Positions 55,525 to 64,000 of a stretch of DNA of 64,000 nt are shown here, piece by piece; position 1 is the first letter of the stretch; each line of letters opens with the position of its first letter. The notes under the pieces are model-generated. The model searched no databases, was not told the DNA's origin, and saw only the letters and a program-made list of their open reading frames with translations. Where the stretch lies: positions 74,684,724 through 74,748,723 of the forward strand of contig NC_134846.1 in NCBI RefSeq assembly GCF_965363235.1. Reading direction: 5' to 3'. Made by a program: the position numbers and the translations under genes. This stretch comes from Mytilus galloprovincialis (taxonomy: Eukaryota > Mollusca > Bivalvia > Mytilida > Mytilidae).

Positions 55525-58500
55525 CTTCAAAAGAAACTATAAAATGTTAATACTGCATACTAGTATAATATCTTTATCACAGATGATGTCAATATTTGCG
55601 TATGTATTATCGTGAGACATCAACTGTCGAAATGCGCTTCTGGTGCATGGAAATTGGTATCGGTTTTTATAATATATTATTGGTGAGATATGTCTTGTGA
55701 ATTTAATATTTATCTCTGATCTTTATTTCGAATTTGTAGTTTCTGAATATCCTGTTATTTTAAATACTTTGCCATATATTTATTTTCAAATACGCATACA
55801 TGAAATGAAAACTTTGTCTTTATCGCGATAACTATTTGAGTGTTAAAAGACCAATTTACTTCAAAATATATTCCTGTGTCAGTCCAAGGCCAGGAGTGTC
55901 GTCAGTGCTTGTTTGTCATCTTTTCATATTTTTTTATGGAAATTTAGTGATAATTCGTTCTTAATAGTGCTTCTTTACTGTTTCGCCATTTTCTAGAGTC
56001 GAGGTGACATAAAGCTTAAAATATGGTATAGACATTTAACAACACATTTTGTAGAATCCTATATTGATCTCTAGAAGTCTTTGTCATTATACTTCACCAT
56101 GCATATATCGTCAAATAGTAATGCGTACCTCTTAAGCACCAGCGTCCATCTTCCTGACATTGTAAGGGCCCACCACTGTCACCCTTCAGAGAAAATAATA
56201 CTGCTTAGTTCAGGAGATTCATTCAAAGTGTTCTGGACTACATATACATTATCAAAGGTTAGATTTTGTTACTTCGAAAACAAAAGGCAGACATGATACA
56301 AATTTTGATTGCTGAACGACTAGTGTCAAATATAATTATCATGTTTTTGAAAAATTCAAGAAAAGAAAAGAAACAATGGTAGTGTTTGTATAGTTGAAAT
56401 TGCTATGCAGAACATCACTTTTTGAAAAATCAAAATATTGACTAGAAAACTTGTCACATTCAACCAATTTCTGTACAAGACGGGCAGATTTTATGTATTC
56501 ATATTTCAATTAAAAAACATCAAACTTACTTGACATGCGTCGACACCTCCTTGTTCATATCCGGCACAAAACATATTATCTGTGACTTTATTTTTATAGT
56601 TTGACATACATATCTCCTGTGGAAGTATTGGAACACGTGTTTGTTGTAACATTTGAGGCCAAGCATCTGGGTCCGGTGTCTTTTTGGGTTCTTTAAATCA
56701 TTAGAAATAAAATCATTTATTTGAAGAAAAAAAAGTGCGACTGCCTTAGTAAATTTAAATTAATGCAGCAGACCTCTAAATCAGAAAAAAAAATCTCATT
56801 ACATTTTTTTAAGTATCATGGCTCCCTTTTAACACTGAGTTCTTTTAATAGCACTTTTCAGTTTTGTGAACCTTAACCAGTGAAATTTAGAGCTTAAATG
56901 ATAAAATGGTGTTAAAGTTGAAAATATATAAAATATACATTTACATTGTGTAATAGATCAAATTTATTCGTTCAGTGTATGTTCTCTTGTGTTAATATGT
57001 CTTTTGATTGAGTGAAGTCATTTCAATTGATATTTTATAGTGTTTCTTTCTATATCGTGATGTTACACTATTGTTTCAGATAAGGCTGAAGGCTGGTACC
57101 TTTTAAAACGTGTAAACCCGCTGCATTTCTTTGCCCATGTCCTAAGTCAGGATTCTGATGTTCAATCGTTGTTGTTTGTTGATATGGTTCATAAGTGTTT
57201 CTAGTTTTTTAAATAGCTAAGATCGTAGGTTTGAATGGTTTCACACTAGTCGTGGTTTACTTTTACAAATTATGACTCGGATGGAGAGTTGTTTCCTTGG
57301 CACTCATACCACATATCCTATATCTATATAGATCACTGTGTATTCAAAAGTATATGTTATGAAAACGATGTCTGTCCATCATTTCTCACCTTTATAACGT
57401 CCCCATCCACTGATAGCACATACTGTTTGGTCTATGTTTGCATTATCTGGTAAACACACCGGTCGAACAGCAGAATTGTATGTCACAGTCCGGTCAAGTT
57501 TGAGTAAAGCAATATCATTGTTAAATGGTACAGTACTGGCTTCAATTCCTTGGTGTTTTAACACTTTGATAATCTTAAATGCTTGCTCATTCGGATCTTC
57601 AGCAAACGCCGAAGCATTGTGCAGGCCTACCCTAGCAGTTATAAACGTTTCGTTGTCAAACATCCTGCAATAAACGTATTAAATAAAACTCATCTATTTA
57701 TACACCCTGCCAGTGAGTTACATTCTTGCGAGCAACCATTTCACTGATTAACAGCTGTTGGTGTTATTTTAATTGCCTGGGTTTTTTTTTTTTGTTTATG
57801 TGCTGTTGACGTAGAGTTGATATGGTTTATGGATATACAGTGGTTAAGTATACTTGTCTTTGTAAAAATCTTAGAGGTTCTTTTTTTATGTGTGATTCAT
57901 GACATTTTCATATGTATGTATATTTTGTTTTCGAAGAAGGTATGGCATGAATTGAAGTTTCGTATATTTAATATTTTATTTTGACCTCTGTTGACATGAA
58001 AACCATCCAAGCAACATTTTGCATAAACAAACTTATAAATTACAAATTAAACTCTCGGTTTCTTTCGCATCCCCTAGTTTTCACGGAATCATTCTCAATG
58101 ATGTAACAACAGTTTTAGTGAAGTGTCTATTATGTTAATGTAAGATGCCTTTACTAGTCTACTATTCATTTTTTTTTTTATTTACATGAAGTAACATTGT
58201 AGAAATTAACTCCGAATTAGGTGCTTTCTACCAAAGTTGGTTAATACTTTAAATACAGTGTTATGTTATAATAATAACATTCTATCTAGTTTGAATTATA
58301 CTTAATATATTAGCATAAACAATACAGAATGCAGATACAAGAGTTCATTACTAGAAAGATGTTATGCTCAGTCGAAGTATGTTAAATATTTTCAACTTTC
58401 ATAAATATGTGACTTTTTAGTTATTTTGGAAAGACTTTTAAGATATAAAAGTACCTTGAAAAACAGTGACCTGCTGTTAATGCCCACTGTTCCGATATTA

Positions 58501-61500
58501 GTACTGCTGCACAAGTTGGCTGTCTGAGAAGGTTGTTGAACAAGGAAATCTGTGAAATAATTCGAGTTTAGATACTCAGAAAACGGTGCAATAGAGCAAA
58601 GAATTTTTAACGTTAACTATCTACACATAAAAAGTTTCTGGTTATACGAACAATCATTATATGGATAGAAAAATCATTGCATTATAAAACGTACAAATTT
58701 GTGTTGGTATGCATTCACTCCTTGTTAATATGTTTGAAGCTGATTTCAGGGCCGTAACTACATTGAGGCAAATGAGGCAAATGCCTCATGTTGGAAATTT
58801 CAAAAAAAAAAAAAAAAAAAATGAAACAAAAGATTGTCTTCATATTAAATTTTTTTCACGGAAAGTGTCTTGCAAGAGGCAAGTTGTCTTCCCTCTCTGA
58901 TGTCGCCCCTGCATGTTTTTCGTAATCCATTTTTCTATTTTACTTTTAGTTTTCAGAGTTGATGGTCTATTGTTTGTATTTCTGTGTCCCGGGTTTGTCT
59001 ACTACTGTATGACTATAGTATGAGTTTTGATTTTCATTTGAAAACGTGTGGTTTTGCAATGTTGCATGTCCACCGATGTCCAAAATATTTTAAGAATATA
59101 CTATGCTACTGGTCACAGAAAAAAATGGTCGTTTCTGCATGGTGAATTGAACTTGATATCAAACAATACATAGATGGTACTTTTTTGTTGATAAAACTAG
59201 ATAACTGACATGGTTTAAATTAAAGTGAGACCACCAATTTCCTGGTATCAAATCATCTATAAAAAAACATCAATGTATTGCCATATGACCTTATAGAAAG
59301 GATTAAATTTGCATTTAGTCGTGTTCAGACTCTTTAACAGAAATAAAGGAATGTGGGTGGAGTAAACGTGCACGGGAGCTAATCGCACACAAAGTCAATG
59401 CATAGAAAAAATACAAATGATCAATGATCAAAGTTTTTATTCCTGTTTTTAATTTTGATATTTGCTGGAGGAGCTTCAACAATAAAATAATCATAATAAT
59501 ACCGTAAAACAAGTTCAAGATGGTCCTTAGTGTCGACTTAAACAGTACTAGTACTTAAAGTATAATACTGCACTGTCACATACATAAAAAAATCACTAAA
59601 GTCTAAGCACAATACAGGACAAGAACAGACAGACAGATCCAGTTTTAATGATTATGAGAATTACGATTTTTGCTTTATCCTATATTTCGATCTACTTTAA
59701 AATTGTTCCAGTAAAACCTAAAAGTCTTAAATTACAATGAATCTATGTTTTTTGCCTTTAGACCAGAACATTGTCGAAAAAATAGCTAAAAATTAATTGT
59801 GTTTCAAAGTAAGATAGAGTCCGGGAAACGCTCAGAATGCATGATTTTGCATTATTTTGCTCAGAGCTTCTGGGAGCGGCCCCCTGACCCCTCGCCAAAA
59901 AAGTTTCTAAATATAGAATAGATTTTGCCTCAGAATGCATGATTTTGCGTTATTTTGCTCAGAGGTTCTGGGAGCGCCCCCTCGAAATATAGAATAGAAG
60001 TTTTGCCTCATTATTTTAAGAGGCTAGTTACGGCCCTGGATTTTGTGATGACACAACAAATTGATTTTTCTTTTAAAATATTTAATTGTTGTAAACGTGA
60101 TTTCGTTTATTTTGGACCGGTCTTTTATTTTGTTCACGTGTTGCTTGTGCGCCTACATATTGGTTATATGTAAAAAGTACTTGAATGTCTAACAAGCATA
60201 TGTTCTGCTATACATGTTTTTCGTTGCTTGATCAATTATAGAAGAAAATAACTGAAGCTTTAACCGATTAAGTTCTGAATATGCATGTCATTTACATCTT
60301 ATGTCGGCGTCACACATTGGCATATAGACAGGCGTGCACCAGACGTTTAGAGAAAATTGACCAAGTCGGTATACGTTAGTTGCACGCCAGAGGAACGCTA
60401 AGCAATCATTAAGGGCATACGATACAGTTTTGAACCTGTATTTACAAGTTGATGAAAATTTGCATATAGGCTATTTTTTACCTGATTAAATCAAATATGT
60501 CATAAAAAATATACCTTCATGTGCTACTTTTTGAGTAAAATGAGGTCGAAATTTTGTATATTTGCTCAAAATTCAGATTTGTGTCCGTATTTTCTTTTTC
60601 GAAAGAACGACGTAACTTTTTTGCTTTAAAAGATAAACACAAATTGTTTTTTGTTAAATAATCGGTAATTTCTGTATTTTATAAGTATCATTGAAAATTA
60701 TGCAATTTTTATTCCGAAATAACTCTATATTTATCAAATGTTCATGAATCGAGGAAAAAACGTCATTTTTTGCTGCATGTTTATCAAAATTAAAAAAAAT
60801 TGCGCTATTTACAGTTTTATAAAATTTGGGTCACGTAATCTCCTTGCAAAATGAAACAAATTGCTGTTTTAAAAAATAGGGGTCCATGCACTCGTTTTCA
60901 AATTAAATCAGTTTGAATGATAAAAATCAGTCGAAAAATGCATCTTTTCCCGATATGTCATAGTTTGTAAACGCTATAACTCCAGAATTTTTTTATGCCG
61001 CATAAAAATCTTCATCCAGCTCAAGCGTTTGTCAAGCGTATGCCTGTGCGCTACAATACACAAGCTACAAGCGCGTTGAAAACGCTATAGATAAGTTTGA
61101 GACACGTTTAGGGCACATTGTATACGCTTCACGATCGTTTGACTTTAACTAAAACGTATGCCGGCATGTTTGTAACAAACACCCAATAATAAAACGTCCC
61201 AGGCACGCCGAAAGCACGGATTATCGTCCGAGATACGACTGGGACGCGTCTCAAATACATTCAAGAGACTTTTTTTCCTTCGTAGCGTGCATTCCATCTA
61301 CGTTAGACAAACGCCAGGCATACGCCAACATACGTTACTTGAACGTACGATAAACGCTTAGGTACACTTCTCGTTCGCCCGATACACGAGTTTTTATTAC
61401 TGGGTCGCTAGCTCATTCACTTATATCCCTCATTTATCTATACCACTGGATCAGGGCATTGATTAAGTATGCTAATTTCAGTTTTAAATCATCATTTTAG

Positions 61501-62468
61501 TAATAAGAAAATGCAAAAAGTGTACAGACTACGGGCATACGAATGCAATATCAATGCGTGATGTCAATATATCTTTAGTGCTTAGCTAAAGATAAACTGG
61601 GTTGCTGTCTAGTTGAAATTTACTTTGCGTCTCCTTTTACTCATTATTGAAAATAAGAAATAGCATGACGTTAAACACGTTAAAATTAAATAAAGAAGGA
61701 AGAAAAATGTATCTTGAATATAATATGATAAATAGTAAAGACCGATCAACATCCCATATAATTATATTAATGTACTGTTGCCTATGATCAAAACAATATA
61801 ATATAACATACCATCCATGGCCAGCTTCCTTTTATAGCTTCTCTTCCACCTATTATTCTGCTTAATGAAAACCGTGGTTCTACTTCTTGTTTTCCACAGA
61901 TTTCTGAATGTGCATTCCACCAATTAGATTTCCAACTTTCAAAATGATTTGTATTTTGCTGATGAAGGTGTCTATCTGTAGTAATTGACTGTTTAGTTGT
62001 TTGGTGGTTGGGTAAATTGTGGTTTAATGGCACATTGTAGCTATTTAGTAGGTGACCGAGGTTTGAGACTTTATGACCATTGATGTGACCATGCCCATAA
62101 CCATTCGAATTGTGACCTTTGTTATCTTGGTTCTGATTATGACCTTGACCCTGTCCAAATTGCGTATGAGAATGTCCGTGTCCATAACCATGTCCATTTC
62201 CATTTCCGAAGTTATGTTCTTTTGAACTATGGCGTTTAGAATAAGCAATATCTAAAAACAAAGAAAAAGTGTTTTAAACTGTGAATACATCAGTTTTAAT
62301 AAATGATTTAGGATTAAAGCTAATTTGTTAAAAAAAAAAAACCATTAAAAACACTTGACAGTGAAATTATAAAATGTTTTAGACTAAAGACATATATTAA
62401 TAAATACCTGTTACTGCCCCGAGAAATAAAAAAAATATACATAAACATTTTGAGTTTATATTAATCAT
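55403..62468 (-). CDS. Secreted trypsin-like serine protease, seven coding exons, complete
   Basis: Coding exons: 62468-62408, 62251-61812, 58549-58455, 57664-57390, 56690-56530, 56183-56129 and 55524-55403. Lengths sum to 1209 nt, 402 residues plus TGA, with all phases consistent. Residues 1-20 are a signal peptide ([20 protein letters not shown]). About 30-110 are Gly/His/Asn-rich ([10 protein letters not shown]). A propeptide Cys (SEICGKQ) precedes activation site R152|IIGG. The S1A domain follows with His195 (TAGHC), Asp249 (NNDIALL) and Ser347 (GDSGGP). Asp341, six before Ser, predicts cleavage after Arg/Lys. Cysteine pairs 42-58, 136-201, 168-182 and 191-220 (chymotrypsin numbering) can all be placed, and the propeptide Cys probably pairs with VRPVCLP. 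An extra Cys occurs in RWCLRG, and there are several extra residues between SWG and C220. The His-rich region could bind metal; that is inference. It likely acts extracellularly. Confidence 0.88.
56129..56183 (-). CDS. Protease exon 6: catalytic serine
   Basis: The acceptor CTCTGAAG precedes 56183 and donor GTACGC follows 56129. The 55 nt encode [18 protein letters not shown]. It is too short to show up as a long open frame and was found from the expected phase and motif. Confidence 0.88.
56530..56690 (-). CDS. Protease exon 5: substrate-pocket region
   Basis: Acceptor GATTTAAAG (weak pyrimidine tract), donor GTAAGT. It encodes [33 protein letters not shown] and GGVDACQ. The Asp of DACQ is the S1-pocket Asp189 equivalent. 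Confidence 0.88.
57090..57330 (-). repeat. R1-type dispersed repeat in protease intron 4
   Basis: Inverse copy of 18100-18400: ATATGTGGTATGAGTGCCAA, CAACTCTCCATCCGAGTCAT, AAAGTAAACCACGACTAGTG and GAATCCTGACTTAGGACATG. Confidence 0.7.
57390..57664 (-). CDS. Protease exon 4: catalytic aspartate
   Basis: The acceptor TTATTGCAG precedes 57664, and donor GTGAGA follows 57390. It encodes 91 complete residues, with [13 protein letters not shown] (Asp249), [11 protein letters not shown] and [12 protein letters not shown]. An NAS sequon near residue 215 could be glycosylated. Confidence 0.9.
58455..58549 (-). CDS. Protease exon 3: catalytic histidine
   Basis: The acceptor TTTCACAG precedes 58549 and the donor is GTACTT after TTTTTCAAG. 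It encodes [20 protein letters not shown] and [18 protein letters not shown] replaces the usual CGGSLI(S/N), and TAGHC the usual TAAHC. Confidence 0.88.
58747..60038. mobile_element. 1.3 kb non-autonomous DNA transposon in protease intron 2
   Basis: Perfect 14 bp terminal inverted repeats, CAGGGCCGTAACTA (58747-58760) and TAGTTACGGCCCTG (60025-60038), are flanked by the direct repeat GATTT (58742-58746, 60039-60043). Both ends continue with imperfect inverted similarity (TGAGGCAAA / TTTTGCCTCA). Near the right end a 75-98 bp block starting CAGAATGCATGATTTTGC occurs twice (59834, 59932). There is no transposase frame. CAG/CTG ends and a 5 bp duplication suggest a hAT-type (hAT5-like) element. 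Confidence 0.75.
60300..61400. repeat. ACGC-rich repeat split by a second repeat (nested)
   Basis: 60300-60410 and 61015-61400 share a vocabulary of TACGCC, AAACGC and AGCGTATGCC words at short irregular spacing, unlike anything between them. The intervening 60411-61014 (TTAAGGGCATACGATACAGT to AAAATCTTCATCCAGC) is an AT-rich block that I recognise as a separate mussel repeat. The simplest reading is insertion of the second into the first, all within protease intron 2. Confidence 0.5.
61812..62251 (-). CDS. Protease exon 2: Gly/His/Asn-rich region and activation site
   Basis: The acceptor TTTTTAG precedes 62251, and donor GTATGT follows codon ATG (Met167) at 61812. It encodes the low-complexity segment, a linker with [20 protein letters not shown], and [16 protein letters not shown], the start of the active protease. 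Confidence 0.85.
62408..62468 (-). CDS. Protease exon 1: start codon and signal peptide
   Basis: The ATG at 62468-62466 has G at -3. The 20 codons encode a short polar start and a hydrophobic core ([10 protein letters not shown]). The donor GTATTT follows ACAG at 62408. The split codon with exon 2 gives Asp21. Confidence 0.82.
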
Positions 62469-62469
62469 T

Positions 62470-64000
62470 GCGTCAGTAGCTCTCGATGATGACCAACAAC
62501 CCTAAAGTATGTTATGCCAAAGATTTTGTATGTTTATCTTTACAGTAATTGTAAATAATCGAGGCTAAATTTGAACATAAATACACTCATATTGAAGTTA
62601 ATAAATATTTCATTATGAATAAATATACAGAATTCAATACTTCTAACTGATAATTAGAATCAGTAATGTTATAAATAGACGACAGTATTCTTGATTAGAA
62701 ATGAAAATGTTAACAACACTGAAATGTCCACAATATGTTCCATATGACGTTGTAATCGCGTACCAAAGCTGATTATTCTAATAACTGGTCCAATGTTTGG
62801 CCAAAAATAATATCAACATGTTGCCATATTTGAAAACTTCCACAAGTGCATGATAAATATGTTAGCATCAAAACTAGATATCATTAGTCCATGGTACATC
62901 TCTTTTATTCTTTTATGATAAAATGTAAAATAAATGTCTTATATTACTAGATTAGGGGGACACCCATATGATTTTCTAAGGGAGAGAGGATTTTGAAATA
63001 AATAACACAGCACAAGACAGGACAAAAAAAATATTCTGTACAATAAATATGTTAATCTTTTAGTTTTATGATTTGATAAATAAAAAAATATGATTTAAGA
63101 AGTTGTATTATTGTTTTGTTTGTTTCACACCATATGGTCAAGAAAGGCAAAGGGAAAGGTTTATATTGGTTTTATCCACGAAATGAAGAGAAAGGCTAGT
63201 TGGGTCGAGATCATTTCAATTAACTTTGTAGAATGGATGTGAATGAAAGTTTGAGTTATGAAAAATCCTTTCATTCAAAATTTTACAAATGTAAAATATT
63301 TAATTTTCGTCAGTAATGCTATCCAGAGGAGTAAAATTCGATTATCTCTTATTACTATCAATGGTGAAATCTTACTCCCCTCATGAACGGTGATCGTGGG
63401 TTTTCGTTCGTTTCAGACTTGATGTTTAAAAACACCAATTCATTATACCTCTCTAATGCAAGGCAGCTAATTACAAGTAGCTGTCTCTGCCTTTACAAAT
63501 AGGGTGTTGTGCGATTGCCAATGAATCAATTGTTCTCTCAGACTATAGATCAAGAAAGCAAAATACCTAGTTGCATTCCATTTTTACAGCGGATGACTGT
63601 GAGGGCATTCCGGTGTATTGCTATCGCCTAGATTTCCATTACGAACTTTTCGTTTTGGGTTTTTAACCGGTCTATAAACATGATGAATACGTAGACATCA
63701 TCAAGTGCAAACTCATATTCCTTATCGCTAGTTATAAATTCATAATATAAAAATGTTTTGTTGTATGTATATACACATAAGTAAAACAAATCATTAATAT
63801 CTATACACACGCATGCGGAAGAATATCTTTGCAATCTCAAGGAACGATGACTCTGTATGGATGATTAAATATTTTTTGCGGGAAAATACGAATGCCTAAT
63901 CGAATCCATTCTAGTAGAAAAATCAAATTATTACAGAAGAGTGTCCACCATGCACTGCACTGTACTATTATTGATATAGTAGAATAGAATGATATACAAA
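62470..64000. other. Upstream of the protease gene; no other gene recognised
   Basis: AT-rich sequence. The promoter must lie here, but no TATA box or initiator can be assigned with confidence. A 70-codon minus-strand frame near 63630-63840 has no recognisable feature. Confidence 0.35.

Noticed and set aside
55560..55665. Hammerhead-like tail (GTCGAAATGCGCTTCTGGTGCA) near the protease 3' exon
   Set aside because: GAAA, a short stem III and a possible stem I arm are visible, but no proper CTGATGA with a pairing stem II precedes it. It may be a relic of a cousin ribozyme family, but I cannot support it as one.
61788..62261. The 157-codon frame as a stand-alone His-rich protein
   Set aside because: The start Met lies in the intron before a good acceptor and the last codons run past a GT donor. 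The RIIGG sequence and matching phases show it is an exon of the protease.
1..64000. CRISPR array, prokaryotic operon or phage content
   Set aside because: No short regular direct repeats with unique spacers, no ribosome-binding-site/gene arrays, and clear spliced genes and metazoan retroelements instead.

Overview
This is eukaryotic, AT-rich, intron-containing and very repeat-dense DNA. Several dispersed repeats in it are ones I recognise from marine mussels: the hammerhead-bearing element with a GACGAAACGCGCGTC core, the repeat whose edge reads AGATGTGGTATG, and a YIDD reverse transcriptase with the string YGVYISQLIRYSRA. I therefore read the window as a bivalve mollusc, most likely Mytilus or a close relative. 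That is recognition from memory, not a search.

One intact host gene can be assembled. It is a secreted trypsin-like serine protease on the minus strand, in seven coding exons between 62468 and 55403. All splice sites are GT/AG, the phases agree, and the joined product is 402 residues. It has a signal peptide, a Gly/His/Asn-rich N-terminal region, an R|IIGG activation site, the His/Asp/Ser triad and the expected disulfide cysteines. Its introns hold a 1.3 kb inverted-repeat element and a nested pair of repeats.

Almost everything else is mobile DNA in varied decay. From left to right: tandem-like dispersed repeats (1-1310); a 146 bp short inverted-repeat element (2436-2581); a pogo/Tigger-like transposase relic (8595-10600) with a ribozyme element inside it; a Penelope-like reverse transcriptase (12596-13498, relatives at 16300-16960 and 36920-37860); two tandem arrays of about 160 bp (13865-14420, 21410-22195); a CR1-like LINE 3' part (19750-20830) and a likely 5' part of the same family (50715-52200); a large inverted repeat (23261-23870 / 27290-27915) enclosing hAT and Tc1 transposase relics; an unidentified basic coiled-coil protein (31346-32445) inside a candidate 3.7 kb element; mosaic LINE fragments (42100-43600, 49660-50420, 52240-52600); and a two-exon Crypton-like tyrosine recombinase relic (45209-48230).

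The most striking system is a family of small elements carrying a type I hammerhead ribozyme, with eight copies or relics here. The copy at 28078-28495 has a truncated and a complete ribozyme bounding a 345 bp monomer, the arrangement expected of a metazoan retrozyme (a non-autonomous retroelement with a circular RNA intermediate). Three copies keep an intact catalytic core, and an internal hairpin shows a compensatory base-pair change between copies. A second candidate system is at 30.4-34.1 kb: about 12 copies of a GTTACGGAGGTTA-like motif surround, but never enter, the reading frame of the basic protein, and all lie inside a 28 bp perfect inverted repeat. No tRNA, rRNA or CRISPR feature was found.
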